64,000 nucleotides of DNA from Albugo candida. Lineage: Eukaryota; Oomycota; Peronosporomycetes; Albuginales; Albuginaceae. Below, piece by piece: positions 55,897-64,000 of this stretch (its first letter is position 1; every line of letters starts with the position of its first letter). The stretch covers positions 372,001 through 436,000 of the forward strand of contig CAJNAR010000164.1 in NCBI GenBank assembly GCA_905220665.1. The letters run 5' to 3'. The notes under the pieces are model-generated. The model made no database searches and was not told where the DNA came from. It saw only the letters and a program-made list of their open reading frames with translations. The position numbers and the translations under genes were made by a program.

Positions 55897-57434
55897 ATGA
55901 GTGCTTTGCAAATGGCAGACGACGAGCAGGAAGTGCTTGAGCCAGAGATTCTGTTGATGTCTAATGAAGAACTACGACAGCGTATTCGTCTCATGGATAA
56001 TGATATTCGTATAATGAGAAGTGACATGCAACGCATTGACCACGAATCCAATTCCCAGCGTGAGCGGATAAAAGAAAATAATGAAAAAGTGAAAATGAAT
56101 AAACAGCTACCATATCTGGTCGGAAACGTGGTAGAAATTTTGGAATTGTCTGATGATGAAGGAGACGAAAACATGTTAGACTCTTCTCACGCGGGTGACG
56201 GCACTTTGGGTGATAAGAAGGTGACAAGTGCCGTCATGAAAACTTCGACGCGTCAAACGGTCTTCCTACCGATCCCTGGGCTTGTGAGTTCGGAAGAACT
56301 CGTACCCAACGATCTTGTTGGAACGAATAAAGATTCGTACTTGATTCTTGAGAAGCTACCCGTTGAATACGATTCGAGAGTGAAGGCGATGGAAGTAGAC
56401 GAGAAGCCGACGGAAGAATACAGCGACATTGGAGGGCTGGATAAGCAAATTCAAGAACTAGTCGAGGCTGTTGTGCTTCCGATGACTCACAAGGAAAAAT
56501 TTGATGCACTTGGTATCACACCACCTAAAGGAGTGCTTTTACATGGTCCGCCTGGTACAGGAAAGACCTTGCTGGCAAGAGCATGCGCGAAGCAGACAGA
56601 TGCGATCTTTTTGAAAATAGCGGCTCCCCAATTAGTACAAATGTTCATTGGTGACGGCGCAAAGGTTTGTTTTCGAGAAGCATGGAAGTAAATCACATTT
56701 TTGAGTCGTCCTTTTAGCTTGTTCGTGATGCGTTTGCTCTGGCAAAGGAAAAATGTGAAGATGGTAAACGTGGTGGTGCAATTATTTTTATTGACGAGGC
56801 ATGACGACTATTTATGCGTTACTAGAGTGCGCATTCAGTGTATTTTTTTCTGTAGTTGGATGCAATTGGCACGAAGCGATTTGGTGGGGATCAATCGGGT
56901 GATCGAGAAGTACAGAGAACCATGCTTGAACTTCTGAGCCAGCTAGATGGTTTCACCAGTAACACCAAAATCAAAGTGATTGCAGCCACTAATCGGCCTG
57001 ATGTACTTGACCCCGCATTACTACGCTCTGGACGACTCGATCGCAAGGTAAGTGAAGCATAAACAACTAGCGTACTTGTTTATCTTCTAACCTATGATCT
57101 CGACAAAGATTGAGCTACCTCATCCAACAGAAGAAGCACGAGGTCGAATTTTACAAATACATTCGAGGAAAATGAATGTCGATCTTGATGACACCAACTT
57201 TGATGAGCTTGCACGTTGCACGGACGACTTTAATGGTGCGCAATTAAAAGCGGTACGTTAGCATATTAATGCAATCATTGTTATAGCTTGCTCAGAAGAT
57301 TCGTACAGGTCTGCGTCGAAGCTGGAATGCTCGCCTTACGGCATGATTCGAATGTGATAAAACATGAGGACTTTATGGAAGGAATTTCTGTCGTTTCCGC
57401 GAAGAAGAAGACAAATTTGCAATATTTCGCTTAA
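55897..57434 (+). CDS. PSMC3: 26S proteasome regulatory ATPase RPT5
   Basis: One of six ATPases in the proteasome base. Exons 55897-56664, 56718-56798, 56856-57047, 57109-57252 and 57309-57434; 436 aa, the family length. The intron 56799-56855 is GC-AG. An N-terminal coiled coil ([20 protein letters not shown]) precedes an OB domain, Walker A GPPGTGKT, Walker B IIFIDE, and the Arg-finger region [13 protein letters not shown] (LRSGRLDRK). [20 protein letters not shown] is the RPT hallmark, and [11 protein letters not shown] and [20 protein letters not shown] mark RPT5. The C-terminus is QYFA: the HbYX motif has Phe where RPT5 proteins normally carry Tyr. It is followed by mL53 in the same direction. 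Confidence 0.95.
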
Positions 57435-57591
57435 AGCGCAAAGCTTCAAGCTCATAACTCTAAGTCAATAGCAAATTGTTTTAAATCTCGTTTTGTATTT
57501 CGTGTGGTAAACTTTCGGTAAAAGAAACCATTGAGTCACAGTTTGGCTCCCAGATTATGTCTGGTGACACACAACTTTGAAGCGTACATTG

Positions 57592-58094
57592 ATGGCAGCC
57601 CGCAACATTATTCGGTTCCTGAAGTCGGCTAAAATCTCTTTTTCAGAGCTTGATAATAACGCAGCTGGGGCCTGGTATGTGTACATCTAACGAGTTTGTA
57701 ATACGGTGACATCCATTTTTGATTGCAGTGAGTTTTACCGCCATATGACAGCAAGGAAGGTACTTATTTTTAGAGTTCAGTTCGTGCGCCAAATTGCTTA
57801 CATACTCGCGAAGACGCATGCTATCAATCCAAAATGCAAAGTTCTTTTCGAGCCAGTTCTTTCTGGGACAATACCAACAATCGACCTCCAATTCAGTTAG
57901 TTCATACGCTTCGCACGCATGTTTAGACGTGCATTCGTGCGTCAACTCACTTTATTGATATGTTAGTTGACGATGAAAAGCGTACTCTCGAAGCCAAAAA
58001 TAAAAAAATCAACGACATATTTGAAGAAGTGGAAAGCTATTGTATGCGTATTGAGACACAATATGAGATAGAGGGCAAGTCGATTGAGCCATGA
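57592..58094 (+). CDS. MRPL53: Mitochondrial large ribosomal subunit protein mL53
   Basis: Small thioredoxin-fold protein of the mitoribosome large subunit. Four exons (57592-57674, 57729-57759, 57814-57895, 57967-58094; introns 54, 54 and 71 bp) give 107 aa with consistent phases. The family pattern is visible: a basic start (MAARNIIRFLKSAKISF), then ACEFYRHMTARKTHAINPKC, KVLFEP and TIPTIDLQF, with a helical C-terminus. The exons are as short as 31 bp. Identification rests on the EFYRHMTARK...NPKC..V pattern I associate with mL53; confidence is good but not complete. The stop lies 42 bp from the convergent POP5 stop. Confidence 0.72.
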
Positions 58095-58136
58095 TGAATA
58101 AGATCACTGGAATTGTTCGCTCGATATATGTTGGAC

Positions 58137-58674
58137 TTACCCCAAGTCCGCGTTTTGTATCTCTTTCTCCAAATCAAAGTGAAACTGCTTGACGTATTCG
58201 GGGCCAAAGCTATCCAAACGCTTCTGTGTAAATGAAAGCATTCCTTTACGACACGGATCAATTGAACCTTCTCAAAGTGAAATACGACATCAGTCGCGCA
58301 TGTAAATGTCAAAAAGCCTAAACGCACCAAATACGCGCACTACTTGTATTCGAATGTCGTGTCGTAAGCCTGAAGTAAACATTGCCATCGTGCTTTCTAG
58401 TAGCTTTGTATGGATTCGCTCACATCGTAAGACCGCTAAACCTGTTTCTTGTCTATAATAAATGACTGCGAGAGTACTTAGATGGGCAACATTGTAAAAT
58501 ACTGTCGTTACCTTTGAAAGACCATTGCAACAAACCCGCATGGAGATCACCGAATAGTACTCTCACCGATTCCTTCAAGCGTTCTGTTATATCTTTACCT
58601 CCTGGGATACTCATTGCAACCTTTCCTTCGGCATCGATTTGGAGCAGTAAGTATCGCTGTTTTCGGCGTACCAT
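58137..58674 (-). CDS. POP5: Ribonuclease P/MRP protein subunit POP5
   Basis: Shared protein of RNase P (tRNA 5' processing) and RNase MRP (rRNA processing), nucleolar. Exons 58674-58512, 58465-58328 and 58267-58137 (introns 46 and 60 bp); 143 aa, near the family size. The start MVRRKQRYLLLQID matches the POP5 opening MVR-x-K-x-RYLL. Next come WSFKVIYYRQETGLAVLRCE (the strand with VLRC typical of POP5) and RIQVVRVFGSIDPCRKGMLS, which corresponds to the HVxGTIRxCQKxLI segment. The tail is helical. Both introns are supported by the alignment and by phase. Confidence 0.88.
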
Positions 58675-61340
58675 TGGCGCGAGTTCGATTTGAGTTGATA
58701 CTGATTCTTACCAGTATTTAAATGTCAATACTAAAGTGAGTTCCATTCAACATCGTAAGGGCTTCTCATAGGTGTGATTTGATATCATAGCTAAGACAAT
58801 TTCAATGCTGCCAAGATTCTCGATTTTGATCGAGCACTTCGTCAGACGAGCTATGCACAGGGAATAGAATAAGACTAGCCTTGATCAAAGGAAGTACGAG
58901 TAGTGAGAAAGAGTAGGCCATGCAGGGTCAGATGCAGTAAGTAGCCTACACATAAGACATCTTTCCACATAATGCCGGATGATACTAAGGTCGTTTTTTC
59001 AGGAATTGTAGTTCTTGTGAAAAGGCTTCCAGCTATCTCAATGTCGTCAAGCGGTGACTAAGAGGTGTCAAGAAGGCTCGTTGCATGTCACTCGATGGCT
59101 TTCGAAGAAACGCGGAAAACTCCAGGTGATTAGCGCAATGTTCTCAGGTTAAGCAAATCATGCAAGCCAGGCTGTGATACATTGTGTCGCTGGTGAAAAG
59201 TCTTTACTTGATAGATGAAGTCTATAGGGACAGCAAGTAGAAGGTGGGTCGATGTGCAAGACCATCTTCGCTAAGGGAATATACAGCATACATCTCAGAA
59301 CCCTGTAGGCGTGCAATTAAAATCAAAACAGACCGACCGTATCATCAACTTGGGATGTGCCTCATAAACGACAAGAATGTGTTGTTCAGGATTATTTTGC
59401 TACCAATTTGTCGAAGACTCTTTGTACATGGCGTTAGCTGATAGTGCATTGCAATGCAAGGCATAAAATGAAGAATATCATAATCACTTGGAAAACATAG
59501 CGACAGTCCGTCTCTCATTCTCGTTCATGTAAACAAAGAGCGTTTTCCAATTGTCGGAAAACAAAAACGAGATTCGAATCATGACCACTTGCGCAGCAAA
59601 GAAGCAGAGGCCTTCGAATAGCTCAGATCATTACAGCTTATTTCAATATCTCGTGTAAACATTATTTTGGTTGGATGACCACTTCGATGCATTCGCTGAG
59701 TACACACCTGACCACACAGCAAGCTTTCTAATCTACCTTGTGCAAGACTTCGTTTTTTAGCTAACACAGCTACTTGACACCCCGTGAAGAGCGCACGCGC
59801 CGATGACAGCATCAAAACATTGACTTTTCTTCCGCAATGGTTGACTATCTCTCCATATCGTCGTGAGGAAACGTATAAATGAGAATAAGTGGAAACCGAA
59901 TGACTAAAGCGCATACGTCATAGAGCTGAGTGGGCAACAGCAATGTCACTATTACAAAGCTGCAACCATGTGGTTCTTACTCACTGAATTACAGTACTGC
60001 TTTACGAAATTGCTAATCGTACTTCCTTGCGCTGGGCAATGGTCGCATGCAGACCTACCTTAAATAAATCTCGGAATATTTATTGCGAAAGTGTAAGGAG
60101 CTCGTACACATATTCTTTCCCGGTGAAGAGCTCAACTCATCGGAGAAAGAACCGTTGCTGGACCGAGTTCATATGTAAGCTACCCACTAATTGCGCATCC
60201 GCTCAAAGATCGCTGCCATCACTTCTAGCTCTATCTAATCTAGCACAAGTTCAAGATCGATAGAAGGGAGAAGTATAGTTTTCACAATGCGTCTCGTAAT
60301 AATCGTTTGATTCCCGAAGATTGAATAAGTATTCTTACGGGTGGTGCATTGCTTGTCTCGAAACTGTTCCGCAGGTGCAAATGTAGCACCAGATCACACC
60401 TCCATGGAACTTAGACATCTTCAGTAACATCTACACTCAATCTCGAACGTGTCGAGTTGAATTTAATGCTCCAGATACCACCAGCAGAACCAACCTTCAT
60501 CCTAATGGTTCGCAACCCGAGAATGTGTTGTGCGCTCGGTCTCCGCGCGGACGAGTAGAAGCAAATCACCATCCGATTTCAGGTGACCACACAGTTCATA
60601 AGACGGAAGGGAAATTCGCGGGTTGTGTAGTAGTTATGACTTATCCTACCGACAGCGACAATGCACTTCATCTGGAGCGATCGAGGGGTCGTTATTGTTC
60701 GACCAAAGAATTCGCAACTTAGACAATTCCATCCTTCCTGTATGTGATACCTAATTGGGGGATCTTGGATCTGGTCTGCTAGATGGTTCGGCATAGAAAA
60801 TATAATTTGATTGCAAGGCAACGGGACGTGCGTGCGACCATGCTACGAGTTTCAATTTGATGGCTGCATACAGTGTATGGGGAAAATCAAGTTTGGATAC
60901 AGTTATGAGTTGATGTTTTCGTACTATGCCGAGTTTCTCGAACACACTAACCATCAACTTGTATGAGGGTCCTGTGTACGTTTATCTCGAGGCACATGCG
61001 TCAATTATGAGCGAATGGCTTGCGTAATGCGCCTACGAAATGGATTTTACTTTCGAATACTTTTTCAATGTTTATGAGACGGTAAGCGCGAAGATCAAGT
61101 CTTTGCGACATGACTTTGCATAACAAGCTGCCAAGAAGGTCGAACTAGTTTGATCGGGACATAAAATAGTGACGTACATACGTGATTGGATCGCAAATTG
61201 ATTACAACTCGTGAACCAATGCACCAACTCGATAGCATAATTACCACAAAGAGAATGCAACCGCAGATCGGACACAAAACCAGCAGAAATAACTTCCTCA
61301 AGAGCGCTTGACATCTAGTTCTGTTTTGCTGAGATGCACA
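58675..61340. other. Gene-poor stretch without a supported gene
   Basis: About 2.7 kb. The minus ORF at 59579-59914 and plus ORFs near 60027 and 60525 show no domain, signal peptide or splice pattern. No repeat or RNA gene recognised. Confidence 0.4.
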
Positions 61341-61667
61341 CATGTCATTTTTACCCTTCGAACTTCTCTTGGCAGCAGAGTCAGGTCAAGTAGCTGTTGG
61401 CGCAGGGGTCTCCAATTTGTGCTTGAGAAAAGGGCTAAATCCTCGATCCACCTCGAGATAATGCCATCGTGCTGTATATACTATGATAATTTCAATCAGT
61501 TTCAGTATTCGACAAACGACTTCTGCTCTTTTAGCTGACCATACTTGTTTCCCTATAGATCGAAACACAGCTAAAACCACGAGCACCGGACATTTTTATA
61601 CTTGATGGTCATTGGCCGTTGCTCAGATACTGGTTTACTCACCAGCAGAAATCGGTTTCCTAGCTGC
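61341..61667 (+). CDS. Possible small two-exon gene, unrecognised
   Basis: An ATG at 61341 opens MSFLPFELLLAAESGQVAVG with a hydrophobic start. After a CCCTATAG acceptor at about 61558 a segment reads IETQLKPRAPDIFILDGHWP and ends VS-stop at about 61667. Both look coding, but the junction between them is not solved and no family is recognised. It could also be a 5' exon of the transhydrogenase-like gene. Confidence 0.25.
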
Positions 61668-61680
61668 AGCTGTTGGGAGC

Positions 61681-63527
61681 ATGTGCAGCATGATCTCTGG
61701 ACGATTCCCAATGACTCGCGAACACACCGTTTTGTTGTCTAAAGTACTGAATATACACCGGATTTGGTATTCCAAATTAATTCCATCTCCGAAAACCACC
61801 GCACTCACAGATATGTTACGCGATCTAAAAGCAAGTGAGCATTATGATTTGATTGTTATTGGGAGTGGTCCAGCAGGTCAGAAATGCGCCATCGATAGCG
61901 CCAAACATGGTAAAAGCGTTGCAATAATCGATAAAAATGAAATGCATGGTGGTGTCTGCGTTCACACTGGCACAGTTCCCTCAAAGGTGCGTATTGATTA
62001 TATATCTCTGCTTGATGAAGATCGCTTACATGCCAATCCTGCAAGACTTTTAGAGAGGCGATATTGCATCTGACAGCGCATCGGCATCGTAATTTTTACA
62101 CCGGATTATCCTCACCGAAAAAACGGTTTGGAATTGAAGACATATTGACGCGTGTGCGAAAAGTTGAGAATGCAGAGACCGATATCACCCGGCATCAACT
62201 TGTTCGAAATAATGTGGAGCTTATAAATGGAACAGCAAGATTTCTTCCGGATCCTTCCAAAAAGATGGTAGCTTTACTATCAAATAGCTCATTTGAGACA
62301 GCAACGGATGGAAATCGCCATTTTCGAGCTAATATTTGTCAACGGCAAGTTTTATTATCGATCTTCTGGATGACATTAACCAAAGCTTTTGTAGAATTCT
62401 GACCGCTGACAAATTCCTGATCGCTGTGGGAACCCGACCTGCTCGTCGTGATGACATCGTGTTTGATGGACAGATGATCTTCGATAGCGATCAAATTTTA
62501 TGGGGTGGCGTCAAATCGGTACCAAAGCGATTGATCGTTGTCGGTGCAGGTGTGATCGGCATGGAATATGCGTCAATGATGAGTATCATCCCTGGAGCGC
62601 AGGTAACTGTAATTGACGGCCGTAAAGAGATACTGGAAATGGCAGACAGAGAAGTCGTAGAAGCTTTGACATATGCCATGCGTCAGACGGGATCACGCTT
62701 CTATATGGAAGAGACGATCAAATGTGTTGAGCTATCCAACAAAGATGAAGTAATCATACATCTAAATAGCGGGAAAACGATTGTCGGCGATGGACTCCTT
62801 TATACTGTTGGACGACAAGGTAATACCGAGGGACTTGATTTATCAGCAATTGGTCTACAGACAGACAAGCGAGGGCTTATCAAAGTCAATGAAAATTTTC
62901 AAACTTCTGTTCCACACATGTAAACTCACGAATAACCACCGAGATCGAAAATGACATGATTCTTCGTCTCGTAGATATGCGGCTGGAGATTGTACTGGTT
63001 TTCCCGCACTAGCCTCAACCTCAATGGAGCAAGGTCGCCTGGCGTCCGTCCACATGCGAACTTCCATGCCGACTAATACTTCAGGTCATGCTGAGCCAAC
63101 CGACCCACAACATATGCGCACTCGTATGCGCTCCGGTGATTTTTTTCCCTTTGGCATATACACTGTTCCAGAAATATCTATGGTGGGCAAAAATGAGTAT
63201 CAGTTGACGAAAGAAGGAATCGCTTATGAAGTGGGTGTCGCCCGCTATGAAGAATTGGCAAAAGGCCAGATGCTAGGAGGTGTTCCAGGATTCCTTAAGA
63301 TTATATTCTGCCCAACTACACTGTATATTTTGGGGGTTCACGCGATTGGAGAAGGCGCGACCGAGATAATTCACATTGGTCAAGTGGTTATGTCAACTGG
63401 CGGAACACTAGAATACTTTCGGAATGCCGTGTTCAATTACCCTACCTTGGCGGAAGCTTACCGTGTTGCTGCTTTGCATGGGTTAAGTAAGGTTGAATGT
63501 CTACGATTCACACAGGCGGTGATGTAA
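61681..63527 (+). CDS. Soluble pyridine-nucleotide transhydrogenase-like flavoprotein
   Basis: FAD protein of the disulfide-oxidoreductase superfamily, SthA type (interconverts NADH and NADPH). Exons: start to 61986, 62046-62344, 62395-62919 and 62975-63527; introns 59, 50 (GC-AG) and 55 bp. Motifs in order: FAD-binding DLIVIGSGPAGQKCAIDSAK, redox segment GGVCVHTGTVPSKTF, NAD(P)-binding RLIVVGAGVIGMEYASMM, and second FAD motif IYAAGDCTGFPALAS. A dimer domain has FGIYTVPEISMVG and LGVHAIGEGATEIIHIGQ. The second active-site Cys is Thr (C-x4-T), which separates transhydrogenases from lipoamide and glutathione reductases. The start is unsure: ATG 61681 or a later one. The N-terminal 40 residues are basic and could be a mitochondrial presequence. 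Confidence 0.88.
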
Positions 63528-63691
63528 AAAGCTTCATGCGATCGCGCGTACTTATTCTCTTTGTTGCCTTTCTATAAATAATTCCATAAGCTGAATTTTA
63601 CCCAATCCGAGGATTTGATTGACTCGCCTTATTGCTTGCAACGGAAGAGAAAGTTGTCCTTCTCCTCGCTCGATTCGAGGTTTAGTGGGCA

Positions 63692-63708
63692 TCATTCAGC
63701 AATATATA
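63692..63708 (+). promoter_or_regulatory. Oomycete Inr/FPR-like element just before the last gene
   Basis: TCATTCAGCAATATATA ends directly at the ATG at 63709. The initiator is perfect and a CAAT-type flank follows. A leader of under 17 bases would be unusual, so the true start may be a later Met. Confidence 0.45.
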
Positions 63709-64000
63709 ATGCGAAATTCACCGAATTATCATGTGGAAGAAGGATTTAATGCAGCAGATAATGTCAACTCAAACACATCGATCTCAACCACGTACGATAC
63801 GTGGAACACGCCAAGCAATCAAGAAGGCAGCTCCAAAAGGTCAAGTTCACGAACAATGAAAGAAGAAGAGAGATCAATTTTGAATGGATCTTTCGATATG
63901 AACACACGCTTGGAAAAGTTCCCTCTTGACGGTCAGATTGCAGATGAGAATGAGGTGGAGAAACAATCGCAGTTGGATGAGGAGGCTTTCGCTGATAATG
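63709..64000 (+). CDS. 5' end of an unrecognised protein (runs off the window)
   Basis: The frame from ATG 63709 (MRNSPNYHVEEGFNAADNVN) stays open to the window end, 97 codons. It is polar, Ser/Asn/Glu-rich with no domain (SSKRSSSRTMKEEERS, then DENEVEKQSQLDEEAFADN), so it is probably a disordered N-terminal region. No family can be named. Confidence 0.5.
   Translation, partial: MRNSPNYHVEEGFNAADNVNSNTSISTTYDTWNTPSNQEGSSKRSSSRTMKEEERSILNGSFDMNTRLEKFPLDGQIADENEVEKQSQLDEEAFADN

Noticed and set aside
61681..63527. Bacterial contamination as explanation for the transhydrogenase
   Set aside because: The gene has three spliceosomal introns with good phase and lies between eukaryotic genes.

Overview
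The window is eukaryotic and looks like an oomycete genome (stramenopile, probably a plant-infecting one). The genes are compact and cut by many introns of about 45-75 bp. Several starts sit 12-60 bp behind a TCATTYY initiator fused to a CAATTTT-like flank, the known oomycete Inr/FPR core promoter. An intact axonemal dynein heavy chain fits a zoospore-forming species. I cannot name the species from sequence alone; an Albugo-like genome is only a guess.

Layout. 1-3.8 kb: N-terminus of an axonemal dynein heavy chain (-). 4.3-10.5 kb: exon-like segments on the minus strand that I could not assemble. 10.9-24.1 kb: dense housekeeping block with inositol-3-phosphate synthase, a MANF-type ER protein, an ArfGAP2/3, a TMX-like thioredoxin, an SLC35F-like transporter, a coiled-coil/membrane protein, and a NELF-C/D homologue carrying two N-terminal WW domains. 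24.1-28.5 kb: gene-poor block with a broken secreted-protein gene and an inverted, decayed piece of the splicing factor PRP6. 28.6-44.0 kb: second housekeeping block with an amino-acid transporter, DNA primase small subunit, LENG8/SAC3-GANP protein, glycyl-tRNA synthetase, DUF4460 protein, MOB protein, coiled-coil protein and full-length PRP6. 44.2-50.6 kb: accessory block with two more secreted paralogues, a 145-bp tandem repeat and a second decayed PRP6 piece. 51.7-58.7 kb: tail-anchored protein, KIX-domain protein, torsin/Clp-like AAA+ protein, RPT5, mitochondrial ribosomal protein mL53 and POP5. 61.7-63.5 kb: soluble transhydrogenase-like flavoprotein; the last 290 bp start a further gene.

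The main themes are RNA and transcription machinery (PRP6, POP5, NELF-C/D, KIX protein, LENG8), protein folding and turnover (MANF, TMX, torsin-like, RPT5), and a small family of short secreted proteins dispersed through the gene-poor blocks. The three family members share signal peptide, upstream sequence and core promoter, and each has an R-x-L-M motif about 35 residues after the signal peptide. This family, with the flanking PRP6 debris and the tandem repeat, is the most likely lineage-specific (effector-like) content.

Many genes here are invisible to single-frame ORF calling because exons are short. I spliced MANF, mL53, POP5, RPT5, NELF-C/D, TMX, primase, the amino-acid transporter, the DUF4460 protein, the KIX protein and most of the transhydrogenase by hand. 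Reading-frame phases are consistent at every junction stated.
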